From the NCBI GenBank assembly GCA_964475985.1, contig CAYYYP010000006.1, forward strand, positions 44,695 through 108,694: a DNA stretch of 64,000 bases. The letters run 5' to 3'. The notes below the pieces were generated by a model. The model made no database searches. It saw only the letters and a list, made by a program, of their open reading frames with translations, and was not told the DNA's origin. This document shows, piece by piece, positions 43,782 to 51,984 of the stretch (position 1 is the stretch's first letter; every line of letters begins with the position of its first letter). The translations under genes and the position numbers were made by a program. This DNA is from CAYYYP01 sp964475985 (GTDB lineage: Bacteria > Bdellovibrionota > UBA1018 > CAYHWW01).

Positions 43782-44591
43782 TTAATTCAATTCCCACCGA
43801 AAACAGGCCTTCGCGTTTTGGGTGGTGATCTTCGCCATTTCTGCCGTCGTGAGCCCGCGTAATTCTGCAAGGCGTTGGCCGGTATAGGGTAAAAACATAG
43901 ACTCATTAGGTTTGCCTCGGTGCGGCATAGGTGCCAGGTAGGGCGCGTCCGTTTCTACTAGAATCCGGTCAAGCGGTGCATACTGAGCGACATCCCGTAC
44001 TTCTTGGGCGTTTTTAAAGGTCAAGATGCCGGAAAATGAAATATAGAAACCTAAATCTAGGCAAGCTTTGGCAAAGGGAAGCGTGCCGGAAAAACAATGG
44101 ATAACCCCAGGACCGTTTGCCCCCACGTCGCTTGATCTTAATCCATTCTTTAAAAGCTGAAGAAGGTCCTCTTCGCCTTGCCGGGAATGCACCACGATGG
44201 GTTTTTGATGTTTTTTTGCGATGGCAAATTGCTGCTCAAATGCTTCGTGCTGAACCGTAGGGAGTGGCTCCTTGTAATGATAATCAAGTCCTATTTCACC
44301 TAGCGCCACGCACTTCGGGTGCTCTAAATAAGATTCAATTTTCTTCGCAACCGTTTCGTCAAAAAGTTGTGCGTCGTTGGGGTGAATGCCCACGGTAAAT
44401 GCTACGTCCTGGTTCCTTTCGGCAATGATCTTGATTTGATCCCAGTGATTAAGGTCCGCCCCTATGCTCACAAAACCCATAACCCCGGCGTTTCTGGCGC
44501 GTTCAAGATAACCCTCTGACTGACCGGGGTATTCATAATCTAGATGCGTGTGGGTATCAATCCAAGCGGTTGTGGCGGAAGAATTACTCAT
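43782..44591 (-). CDS. tatD: TatD-family metal-dependent hydrolase
   Basis: A 269-residue TIM-barrel hydrolase of the TatD/YcfH family, which in other bacteria are 3'-5' DNA exonucleases or D-aminoacyl-tRNA deacylases. The metal site DTHTHLD lies near the N-terminus, and ALGEIGLDYHY, VHSRQGEED, GVIHCFSG and VETDAPYLAPMPHRGK follow in family order. The length is normal. Which of the TatD paralogues it is cannot be decided. It is separated from the VKOR-DsbA gene upstream by a terminator-like hairpin. Confidence 0.92.
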   Translation of the reverse strand: MSNSSATTAWIDTHTHLDYEYPGQSEGYLERARNAGVMGFVSIGADLNHWDQIKIIAERNQDVAFTVGIHPNDAQLFDETVAKKIESYLEHPKCVALGEIGLDYHYKEPLPTVQHEAFEQQFAIAKKHQKPIVVHSRQGEEDLLQLLKNGLRSSDVGANGPGVIHCFSGTLPFAKACLDLGFYISFSGILTFKNAQEVRDVAQYAPLDRILVETDAPYLAPMPHRGKPNESMFLPYTGQRLAELRGLTTAEMAKITTQNAKACFRWELN

Positions 44592-44605
44592 GGAGATTTC
44601 TTAAC

Positions 44606-44628
44606 AAAAAAATGGCTGCCTAGGCCAT
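44606..44628 (-). terminator. Rho-independent terminator after the VKOR-DsbA gene
   Basis: On the minus strand ATGGC (44628-44624) pairs with GCCAT (44616-44612) around a 7-base loop, followed by seven T. It lies 13 bases after the VKOR-DsbA stop and before the tatD start. The stem is short, so termination may be partial. Confidence 0.55.
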
Positions 44629-44641
44629 AAAAGAAATGGGT

Positions 44642-45829
44642 TCACTTTTTTCGTTGAAGTAAATACTGGATGGTCTGCTCCGTGACTAAGCCTGGCATTT
44701 TTCTTCCATCAATAAAAAAAGTTGGGGTTGAATTTACCTTAAGGCTTCGGGCCAGTTCAATGTCACGCAAAACCGCATCAAATGCTTCCTGAGATCCAAG
44801 GCAAACCTCAAAAGTCGGAAGGTCCAGCTGCGACTCTTCCGCCCATTGCCGCATTTTGGCATCGGAGATTTCTTTTTGGTTATGAAAAAGCTTCATATGA
44901 AAGACATCAAACTTTCCTTGACGGTTGGCGCACCAGGCGGCCCTGGCGGCTTTGCACGATTGCTGATGCATGGGGTTTTTCATGTCGGGATTGCAGGACA
45001 TGTCGAGGGGATAATTCTTAAATACAAACCGGATCTCTGAACCAAATTTTCGGAAGAGCCCATGTAAGAGTTTGGCTTGAATGCCACAAAAAGGGCATTC
45101 AAAATCGCTAAATTCCACAAGTTGAATTTTTGCATCTTGCAGGGAGGATCCCAAGACGGGCGATTCGCCATCGGGAATTTCTATCGGAGTCTGGGAGGCG
45201 TACCGTTCCTCAAAGATTTGATTCTGAAACGGAAGCTCCTCATCTTGGGTGGCGGCAATGGCTAGAGTTATGCCCAGAATTAACAATCCAAGGGCCGGAA
45301 GTTGAAACAACCGCGTTCGATGAACTTTTTTGAAGGCTTGGGAAACTGGCCAGCAATAATCTTTAAGTGCGCAAAATGTAGTAATGAGTAAAAGAATATG
45401 GATGACGTGAAGCGCTGTGCAGAATAGGCACAGCGCTTTGATTAGGCTTACCGAAACAATGATGAGAAAAATACTGGTACCGATGGAGAGGACTTGTAAC
45501 GGCAACAGAATGAATCCCACTTCACGACGAACGTGACTCGAATTTATGGCCATCATGATGAGCACCAAACTAAAAAGATAATAAGCTAGGCCCCAGCTGG
45601 CGATGGGAAAGCCAAAAAGCTCAGAAAAGCGGGACGTATTTACGGCATCACAATTCAAGTAACTATTGATGGTGCAGATGCTTTGGAAATCCTCACCCTT
45701 CATGAGTTGGTAATGGTCGTAGGTTAAGTAAGCAGACAACAAACACGCGAGGACCAAAAGAAACAAAGTTATGATTAAGTAAAGCCGCTCACGACTTTGC
45801 GTGTTTTGTGGTGCTTGCGAGGTTTGCAC
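44642..45829 (-). CDS. Fusion of VKOR membrane domain and DsbA-like thioredoxin domain
   Basis: A 395-residue inner-membrane protein. The N-terminal VKOR domain (about residues 15-160, four to five spans) has C52 and C60 and a quinone-reducing C134-L-F-C137. A fifth span leads to a periplasmic thioredoxin-fold DsbA domain (about 230-395) with C245-P-F-C248 and the cis-Pro region NSTPTFFIDG. Such fusions both form disulfides in exported proteins and recycle themselves. GTG 45829 starts it, sharing a base with the ccdA stop, with AGGGGG upstream; a longer frame to 45916 lies inside ccdA. A further Cys pair (SCNP...QQSC) occurs within the DsbA domain. Confidence 0.92.
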   Translation of the reverse strand: MQTSQAPQNTQSRERLYLIITLFLLVLACLLSAYLTYDHYQLMKGEDFQSICTINSYLNCDAVNTSRFSELFGFPIASWGLAYYLFSLVLIMMAINSSHVRREVGFILLPLQVLSIGTSIFLIIVSVSLIKALCLFCTALHVIHILLLITTFCALKDYCWPVSQAFKKVHRTRLFQLPALGLLILGITLAIAATQDEELPFQNQIFEERYASQTPIEIPDGESPVLGSSLQDAKIQLVEFSDFECPFCGIQAKLLHGLFRKFGSEIRFVFKNYPLDMSCNPDMKNPMHQQSCKAARAAWCANRQGKFDVFHMKLFHNQKEISDAKMRQWAEESQLDLPTFEVCLGSQEAFDAVLRDIELARSLKVNSTPTFFIDGRKMPGLVTEQTIQYLLQRKK

Positions 45830-46698
45830 TATGAAATTCCCCCTGCTCGAAAAATATAATATTGACCCATAAATAGAATCAAAAGCGCCGACGCGGTTTT
45901 GATGAGACTCAGCCATTTACCGGAGCGAGGCATGAGTTTGAGCGCGCCCGCAAAAGTTCCTACAATAACTAAAATGGTACCTAGACCCAGCGCGAACGCA
46001 AACATAAGTAGAGTACCTCGAACGATGGAATGGTTCGTGGCGATAAAGGTAAGGATCACCGTGAGTACCGGGGTCGTGCAGGGCGCGGCAAGAAAACCGC
46101 TTGAGGCACCCAAAGTAAATGCGCTTAACCAAGAGTTTTCTTCTTTCTCTTTAAGTGTGACCCGTCCCGCTCTTCCGCCAATGAATTTCCGTCTTAGTTT
46201 TTCGACCATGACGTTAGGATCAAATTTTAAAACATCAAGCATCCATAGGCTTGAAAGCGTGAGCACCACCCCTAAAAAAATATACCATCCTTGAGTATTG
46301 GTGAGCGTTCCGAAAATCCTCCCCGAAAGGGCGGCGAATACGCCCAGCCAGGAATACACAAAAGCCATCCCTAAAACGTAAAAAATGCTCAAGGTAAGGC
46401 CTGTTTTCCAATTTTTTTCGGAATGCCCGCCAATGAATCCGACGGTGATAGGAATCATGGGATAAATGCAGGGGGTAAAACTTGAAATCACTCCGCCCAG
46501 ATAGGCTAGGACAAGGCCAAGGGTCAGTTGAAGCAAAGATGTTCCGGGGGAGTTGGCAGTGTTTTCCAGTAAATTCTGAAATGTGTTGAACAAAGGCATG
46601 GAACTAGACATGGTTTTGATTAAAACTGATGAAGCTTCATTTGTCGAGGGCGCAGCGAGCGGAGTTGGGGGCGCCGTCAAATTCGAATCGTTGACCAC
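45829..46698 (-). CDS. CcdA/DsbD-type thiol-disulfide membrane transporter
   Basis: A 289-residue membrane protein with six to seven spans that moves electrons from cytoplasmic thioredoxin to periplasmic thiol partners. Its two redox Cys are in SSFTPCIYPMIP and LAAPCTTPVL, the positions used by CcdA/DsbD. The first 30-35 residues (rich in Thr, Pro and Ser) precede the first span and may not all be translated; GTG 46698 overlaps the pgeF stop, and an ATG at 46611 is an alternative. Its neighbour VKOR-DsbA suggests an opposing, reducing branch. Confidence 0.9.
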   Translation of the reverse strand: MVNDSNLTAPPTPLAAPSTNEASSVLIKTMSSSMPLFNTFQNLLENTANSPGTSLLQLTLGLVLAYLGGVISSFTPCIYPMIPITVGFIGGHSEKNWKTGLTLSIFYVLGMAFVYSWLGVFAALSGRIFGTLTNTQGWYIFLGVVLTLSSLWMLDVLKFDPNVMVEKLRRKFIGGRAGRVTLKEKEENSWLSAFTLGASSGFLAAPCTTPVLTVILTFIATNHSIVRGTLLMFAFALGLGTILVIVGTFAGALKLMPRSGKWLSLIKTASALLILFMGQYYIFRAGGIS

Positions 46699-47516
46699 TG
46701 CCTTCCGGCTACTTGCCCCGTGTGCCCGCCCCGCCGGTAACTAGCAAATTCTGGCGATTCGGGACGCAACACCTGTCCGTGCAGTCGCATCACCCCACAG
46801 TAGGTACAAATAGAAAGATCATCGGTGTGTTCTTCTAAAATGCCTAGATATCGCAATTGCATTTTTGCCAGCGCTTTTAGGTCAAACCACAAACTCACGG
46901 CCGTCGAATCCAAGGCATCAATATTTTCTATTGATGCGGTATCCTTTTTGCTTTTTGCGACAGTGGAAAGTGCTGGATGTAGATCAAGTTGGTCTAGAAT
47001 TTTTTTACGCCCCTGCGCGCCATGCGTGGATTTGAAATATGGAACTTGCGCTGCCGTCCAGAGCCAACCCCAACTTTTTTGGAACTGATCTAGAAGATCC
47101 GAACTTACCTCAAAACAGCAAGCGCCAATGGATGGCCCGAGCGCAACGACAATGTCTTTAGGCCGCACACCGTGACGTTCAAAAACTTCCACCGTGCTCG
47201 AAATGATGCCCTTTTGCACACCTTTCCAGCCAGCATGAACCGCCATCACCATGGGGCGCGATTTAGCGGCCCACAGCATTGGAATGCAATCGGCCGTCTG
47301 AACTCCAATCCACTGGCCAGGTATTAAGCTAAATAAGCCATCGCCTTCTTTCTGCGAAGGGTCGGCCGTCATAAGCTGCGCGCTCCATTCCCGAACGTCA
47401 ATTCCGTGGACTTGCTTTAATGAACCACACCCTGGCGGGGCCGGCGCTAAAGCATTTCCAAATTCATGTTCGATGGTTGCCGTTTCTTTGAATTTTGCAA
47501 AAATTTCTGATTTCAT
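46677..47516 (-). CDS. pgeF: Peptidoglycan editing factor/purine nucleoside phosphorylase (YfiH laccase-domain) protein
   Basis: A 279-residue member of the YfiH/LACC1 family. It has QVHGIDV, GVQTADCIP and VMAVHAGWKGVQKGI with the His, Cys and His that bind zinc, and GPSIGACCFEV. In E. coli the protein corrects misincorporated L-Ser in peptidoglycan precursors; related proteins are purine nucleoside phosphorylases or deaminases, so the substrate is uncertain. About 30 residues rich in Lys and Ser in the middle are an insertion. The start overlaps the rluD-type stop as ATGA. Confidence 0.88.
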   Translation of the reverse strand: MKSEIFAKFKETATIEHEFGNALAPAPPGCGSLKQVHGIDVREWSAQLMTADPSQKEGDGLFSLIPGQWIGVQTADCIPMLWAAKSRPMVMAVHAGWKGVQKGIISSTVEVFERHGVRPKDIVVALGPSIGACCFEVSSDLLDQFQKSWGWLWTAAQVPYFKSTHGAQGRKKILDQLDLHPALSTVAKSKKDTASIENIDALDSTAVSLWFDLKALAKMQLRYLGILEEHTDDLSICTYCGVMRLHGQVLRPESPEFASYRRGGHTGQVAGRQWSTIRI

Positions 47517-48523
47517 TTGAGTAAATCGAGGATTTCCAAAAAGTCAGCGGGAAGGGGAGTTTTAAATGATTTTTTTTCTTGGGTGATAGGATGAACGAAG
47601 CCTAAGGATTCCGCATGCAAAAGTTGGTGGTCAAGTTTCGCGAGTGGGCCAGCCAATTCGGGGCGGCTTTTTACCAGGGCCTGCACCCAAGAAACTTGCG
47701 GTTTATAAATGGGGTCTCCCAAAAGCGGAAAACCAAGTTCTGAGAGGTGCACCCGAATTTGGTGGGTACGGCCCGTCTCAAGTTTACATTCGACTTTAGT
47801 GAGGGACAAAGATTTATCGACGGAAAAACTTTCCAAGACTTTCCAGTGGGTGATGGCATTTTTCGATTTCGCCGAAGCTTTAATCCTTCCGGTCATTTTT
47901 TTTCGTTGGGAAGGGTGCCGTCCAAAAAGGGTTTCAATTTTCCCAGAAACTCCCTGTTTTTGGGCCAAGTCACCGCAAACCAGGGCGACGTAACGTCGTT
48001 CGATGGAATGATCCGCAAATTGCTTAGCCAGGCCTTGGTGGGCTTGATCAGTTTTTGTGATGACCAGCACGCCAGAAGTTCCTTTGTCGATCCGGTGAAC
48101 GATACCGGGACGTTCGACGGAGCCAATGCTTGAGAGGGAGTTTAAACCAAAGAGTAGGCCATGCACTAACGTTGGAGCGTCATCGGTATCCGAAGGGTGA
48201 ACGCTGATCCCGGCTGGTTTATTGATGAGGGCTAAATGTTCATCTTCAAAAAGGATCTCTAGCTTCAAATCAACTGGGGTGAGATCCAGCTTCTTGGTTT
48301 CTGGGATTTGTACTAGAAGCTGGTCCCCAGTCTTTAAGGTCTGCCCCGGTTTCATCGCTTTAACTGCGTTAAGTTCGATCAAGCCTAATTTGATCCAATT
48401 CAAGACTTGGGAGCGTGAGACAGAAAGCGAGGCAGTGTGCGTATCCTTTGCGAGTAAAACGCTCACGGCCTGATCTAAACGTTTTCCGTTGAGGTCCTCG
48501 GTAACTAAGAAGTGATGGCTCAT
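47513..48523 (-). CDS. RluA-family pseudouridine synthase (RluD-like)
   Basis: A 336-residue pseudouridine synthase. An S4 RNA-binding domain (about residues 5-75, including LNWIKLGLIELN) precedes the catalytic domain with IVHRIDKGTSG, whose Asp is the nucleophile, and INKPAGISVHPS; ETGRTHQIRVHLSELGFPLL is also typical. Length and S4 domain fit RluD, which modifies 23S rRNA helix 69, but other RluA members look alike, so no symbol is given. It precedes pgeF in a four-base overlap, a common pairing. Confidence 0.92.
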   Translation of the reverse strand: MSHHFLVTEDLNGKRLDQAVSVLLAKDTHTASLSVSRSQVLNWIKLGLIELNAVKAMKPGQTLKTGDQLLVQIPETKKLDLTPVDLKLEILFEDEHLALINKPAGISVHPSDTDDAPTLVHGLLFGLNSLSSIGSVERPGIVHRIDKGTSGVLVITKTDQAHQGLAKQFADHSIERRYVALVCGDLAQKQGVSGKIETLFGRHPSQRKKMTGRIKASAKSKNAITHWKVLESFSVDKSLSLTKVECKLETGRTHQIRVHLSELGFPLLGDPIYKPQVSWVQALVKSRPELAGPLAKLDHQLLHAESLGFVHPITQEKKSFKTPLPADFLEILDLLK

Positions 48524-48530
48524 AGGGCCT

Positions 48531-49295
48531 TTAAGGCTGTTTTTTAGGTGGCGTCAAATAGGCTTTCATATAGCCGTTAGCCACTCGCTCGGTCGGTAGT
48601 TTAAGGGCCTTGGCCACTTGTACAATAAAGGATCGCACATAGGCCCCGGCCGGCAACCCCTTGGGGTCCTCCGCTTCAATGCTGGTGAGGTAGAGCTTAC
48701 TGATTTTTGTGAAGTCCGATAATTCCTGAAGGCTAACTCCGTAGGCTTCGCGTACTTTTTTCAAAAATGCGCCACCGGTCTCTGCCCCGTTTTGCAACTC
48801 CGCTTCTAATTGCTGGGATACCGTATTATAAGTGTCGCGATAACTCACGATATCGATACGTCTCACCCCTGGCCGATCCAGGGGCGGGGGAGGCATGCTC
48901 GGCGGCGCCTTAGGTTTCTCAAGGGCTGCCGTCTCTAGCGGCTCGCCTGACGCTCCGGCAGAAAAACTAAAGGCCCTTTCGCCGACGGGATGGGGTCGCG
49001 AGTTAGCAACCAGCTCAGGCGATGGTTCAAAATGATTTTGAATGAGGCCGTGGGCACGGTCGTACTCTTTGCGGCGCTCAATATTGGAAAGCACCAGGTA
49101 GGCCTCTTCAATACGATCAAGCACGGCTTTGATTTCGGCGGAATCAAACAAACTGTAAATGGCGGCGGAGTCCTTCCCGTAGGCGCCCTTGGCGCGCAAG
49201 TAGGCCTGCCTTATGTCTACCGGCGAAGCGCCTGGATTGAGATCAAGAATTTCATAATAATTTTTTTTCTCGTCGTCAAAAAAACTAAAGCTCAT
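48531..49295 (-). CDS. J-like domain fused to a RodZ-type helix-turn-helix
   Basis: A 254-residue soluble protein. Residues about 10-80 look like a J domain (KNYYEILDLNPGASPVDIR and EEAYLVLSNIERRKEYDRAH) but without the HPD tripeptide between helices II and III, where AYGKDS stands; so it should not stimulate DnaK. A Pro-rich linker (about 90-150) leads to an HTH domain of the RodZ/HTH_25 type (LKKVREAYGVSLQELSDFT and GAYVRSFIVQVAKAL). No transmembrane segment follows, unlike RodZ. It starts at ATG 49295, sharing a base with the ParA stop (TGATG). Confidence 0.78.
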   Translation of the reverse strand: MSFSFFDDEKKNYYEILDLNPGASPVDIRQAYLRAKGAYGKDSAAIYSLFDSAEIKAVLDRIEEAYLVLSNIERRKEYDRAHGLIQNHFEPSPELVANSRPHPVGERAFSFSAGASGEPLETAALEKPKAPPSMPPPPLDRPGVRRIDIVSYRDTYNTVSQQLEAELQNGAETGGAFLKKVREAYGVSLQELSDFTKISKLYLTSIEAEDPKGLPAGAYVRSFIVQVAKALKLPTERVANGYMKAYLTPPKKQP

Positions 49296-50284
49296 CAGTA
49301 GATCTCCAGGGGTCGTGATTTATTTTTACCGGTGAGATAATGAACGATGCGCTCGAAGTTGCTGACCAGTTTCGAATTGGGGAATTCCAAGACGAGGGGC
49401 CGTTTTCGACGCACGGACTGCCAGACGGCGCTGTCGTAATCAAGATAACCCAGGTACTCCAAGTCAATTCCAAAGTACTTTTTGCAAACACTTTTTATTG
49501 AGAACCCAATATCAATGTCGGTCTGGGTGCGAGCCTGATTGATAATGAGCTTAGGTTTAAACAAACTGATTTCATGCCGCAATAAAAGGCCTAGGTCGGA
49601 GTTGTAACGAGTGACTTCGCGAACCAAATCCGAGGGCGACCGGATGCCCAGCGGGTTTTTTTGATCCATGGCCATATCGATCATTGGGCGGACTTCGGTG
49701 AGACTCTCGGCAAGTTTGAGTTTGCGAAAATAAGCGCTTTTGATGAAACGGTATGTATTTTCAATGCTGGTAGGCTCAGGCAGCAGGACCAAGATTCCGT
49801 CATCCGCCGTGAGAAAAAAATCAAGGGTGTTAAAACCAGTCCCCGCACCTAAATCAAAAAGCAAGTAGTCCACTGGCAGTTCAAATAAACACTGTAGAAG
49901 TTTGCTTTTTTGGGTGTGTTTTAAGTTTGCAATTCCTAGAGCGTCCTGTGCTCCGCTCACTAAATGCAGATTTGGAATTTCCGTTGGGACGAGCACATCC
50001 TCAATATTGTTTACGCGTTTGGCGAAAAAATCAGATAAAGTCACCTTTGGAATTTCTAGGCCTAAGCAGGTGTGCAGATTCGCACAACCAAGGTCTAGAT
50101 CCACGGCAACAACCCGTTTCTTGGTGCGGGCTAGGGTGATGGCAAGGCTTGCTGCGACTAGGCTTTTACCGACGCCACCCTTTCCTCCCCCCACTGCCCA
50201 AACCCTCTGGGAAGGGCGCGAAGCTGAACTCAGGTTATGGCGCTCATCTTCTGGAACTGACTCGGTTTTTGGATCTAAATTCAC
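49295..50284 (-). CDS. ParA/MinD-family ATPase (FlhG-like)
   Basis: A 329-residue deviant-Walker ATPase. VWAVGGGKGGVGKSLVAASL near residue 30, VDLDLGCANLH and LFDLGAGTGF follow the MinD/FlhG pattern, as does LLPEPTSIENTYRFIKSAYF. Members position flagella, pili, division sites or other cargo by binding membranes. No flhF, minC or minE is in the window, so the role is open. It starts the minus-strand run with the J/HTH, pseudouridine synthase and pgeF genes. Confidence 0.87.
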   Translation of the reverse strand: MNLDPKTESVPEDERHNLSSASRPSQRVWAVGGGKGGVGKSLVAASLAITLARTKKRVVAVDLDLGCANLHTCLGLEIPKVTLSDFFAKRVNNIEDVLVPTEIPNLHLVSGAQDALGIANLKHTQKSKLLQCLFELPVDYLLFDLGAGTGFNTLDFFLTADDGILVLLPEPTSIENTYRFIKSAYFRKLKLAESLTEVRPMIDMAMDQKNPLGIRSPSDLVREVTRYNSDLGLLLRHEISLFKPKLIINQARTQTDIDIGFSIKSVCKKYFGIDLEYLGYLDYDSAVWQSVRRKRPLVLEFPNSKLVSNFERIVHYLTGKNKSRPLEIY

Positions 50285-50364
50285 ATTACCCCCTGCATCC
50301 TGAGTTTCAGTATGGGAGACGTTAAAAATTGTGTCAATTTGTCAGCCATTCCTTTTTTTTATAC

Positions 50365-50382
50365 CGCGAAATTGTTTTCGCG
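50365..50382. repeat. Perfect 7-bp stem CGCGAAA / TTTCGCG in the divergent promoter region
   Basis: CGCGAAA (50365-50371), loop TTGT, TTTCGCG (50376-50382) lie between the divergent ParA and polyprenol-kinase-like genes. A run of eight T lies before it on the plus strand, so it is not a terminator in that direction, and there is no T-run downstream on either strand. It may be an operator for either promoter. Confidence 0.35.
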
Positions 50383-50484
50383 CCGCGCCGAGTTAAGAAT
50401 TCGCACTGGGAAGGCCAGTATCCGGAAAGGTGGAGTAAATAACTACGTTTCTAGGTTATTGCCCAAGCTGGAGGTTATAAGTCT

Positions 50485-51255
50485 TTGGCACAACCCTTGC
50501 CTTCTCTTAATATTACAATGAAACAACTGCAGCCTCTTCAACATGTATCTCAGAGTTCATCTCAGATTTCTGGAGTTCATACTTTACCTCCTGCTCAAGT
50601 CATTCAAACGCGACTCCAAACCTGGATGGGGCATCTCCCCTTGCGTAATGATTTGCACCTGGCCCGTAAAATTTGGCATGCATCCATGGGAATGCTCATT
50701 GTGGGGCTTTATGCAGCTGGGTTTCCGCGTACCTTGGCGTTAATTGTCCTCACCTCAGTTTTCAGTGTGGCCATGATTTTGGAAACGCTACGTTTAAGAA
50801 ACCCTCACTTCAATGAACGTTGTATCAAGACTTTCAGCCTCATCATGCGTGGCCACGAAGTAAAACGTTATTCCACGGTTCCTTATTTTTTAGCGGCTTC
50901 CGTGGTTTCCATCGCCATTTTCCCAAAAACTATCGCGTTGCTCGCGTTGACCTATTTAGCATTGGGCGATCCGGCCGCTTCATTCTTTGGCGTGTTGTCG
51001 AAAAAACATTCCATCAAACTATTTGGTGAAAAAAGTTTGCAAGGCTCTTTAGGTTGTTTTGCCGTGTGTGCCTTGGCTTCTTATTTTTATTTGCGCCAAT
51101 GTGATTACGTCGGTTTGAATTTGGTGCGGTTGAGTCTGCTTGGCGGATTCGGAAGCGCATTTGCGGAAACCGTACCCTTGGAAATCGATGACAACTTCAC
51201 CATTCCCGTGGTGAGTGGCGCTATTCTCTGGTTAGGTTTCGTACTTATTTCCTAA
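50485..51255 (+). CDS. Polyprenol/dolichol kinase-like (CTP-dependent, SEC59/VTE5-type) membrane protein
   Basis: A 256-residue integral membrane protein with about six spans. LARKIWHASMGMLI, LGDPAASFFGVLSKKHSI, FGEKSLQGSLGCF and AETVPLEIDDNFTIPVVSG match the motifs of the CTP-dependent kinase/cytidylyltransferase family that includes dolichol kinase SEC59, diacylglycerol kinase DGK1 and phytol kinase VTE5. Probable action: phosphorylation of an isoprenoid or diacylglycerol alcohol in the inner membrane; the substrate is unknown. The start TTG 50485 follows GGAGG by 10 bases; ATG 50518 has no ribosome site. Confidence 0.82.
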   Translation: MAQPLPSLNITMKQLQPLQHVSQSSSQISGVHTLPPAQVIQTRLQTWMGHLPLRNDLHLARKIWHASMGMLIVGLYAAGFPRTLALIVLTSVFSVAMILETLRLRNPHFNERCIKTFSLIMRGHEVKRYSTVPYFLAASVVSIAIFPKTIALLALTYLALGDPAASFFGVLSKKHSIKLFGEKSLQGSLGCFAVCALASYFYLRQCDYVGLNLVRLSLLGGFGSAFAETVPLEIDDNFTIPVVSGAILWLGFVLIS

Positions 51256-51760
51256 TCACCTTCAGAGTTTTCTGAAGGTGTTTTCCGTTGGAAAGCTTAA
51301 TTTCAAGCTTCATCCATGCCGGGCTTTGTGGAAGTTCAACGAATTCGGTTGAGAAGCTTTGGGTCAAAGGATCTACGAGAGTTTCAAGCGGGATAACCTT
51401 AACTGAGCCACCAATGCTTGCTGGGGTCCGTGAGCGCTCAGGGTTTAAAGACGCATCAAGTGCTATGCGTACATCGATTACGTGGGCTGGCAAAAAGTCG
51501 TTGGCGTGTCCTTGGAACTGAACGAACCTTGCCTTTGTGGGAAAGACCAGTACCGCAGACTTTAAGTCGCGTGGTTGTATCGTAAACGTTTCATAGTTTG
51601 GGTGTTTGCTTGACGTCGCAGTCGTGATTGGCGCCGCAGTCCTGGCGCTGCTTGAGCGCGCGTGAAGGATCCCATATAGGGAGTGGAAGGAACCTAATAT
51701 AAGGATTCCAACCAGACTAAGCTCCAGATAGGTAAGCCGCGGTGGGCGCATTCTAGCCAT
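51245..51760 (-). CDS. Single-pass membrane protein of unknown function
   Basis: A 171-residue protein with an N-terminal membrane segment (LELSLVGILILGSFHSLYGI, residues about 12-31) and a beta-rich domain outside the cytoplasm, with no recognised family. Its 3' end overlaps the end of the polyprenol-kinase-like gene by 11 bases. It is followed upstream by a 224-base gap holding the promoter of the next secreted protein. Confidence 0.6.
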   Translation of the reverse strand: MARMRPPRLTYLELSLVGILILGSFHSLYGILHARSSSARTAAPITTATSSKHPNYETFTIQPRDLKSAVLVFPTKARFVQFQGHANDFLPAHVIDVRIALDASLNPERSRTPASIGGSVKVIPLETLVDPLTQSFSTEFVELPQSPAWMKLEIKLSNGKHLQKTLKVIRK

Positions 51761-51885
51761 ACAAATGACTTTTCGGTCTATTTTTGGAGTATTTTAGTCA
51801 AAAATGAAGCATTTGAAAAAAACTTGGGCACTGGCAGGGATTTGGTACCGAGCCGTTTTTTAAATCGTGAGCCAACCGAGGTAAA

Positions 51886-51913
51886 TTGTTTATAAATAAT
51901 AATAAGTTATAGA
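51886..51913 (+). promoter_or_regulatory. Candidate promoter before the Pro-rich secreted gene
   Basis: In an A+T-rich stretch (51881-51930), TTGTTT (51886-51891) and TATAGA (51908-51913) form a -35/-10-like pair with a 16-base spacer. The octamer ATTGTTTA occurs here and again near 51920. It is a match by eye only. Confidence 0.35.
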
Positions 51914-51984
51914 AATAATAATTGTTTAGTTTTGGCGGAAGGAACGGTGGCGATCATGGTATGGATCCTGCTTTGCCTTAACCT

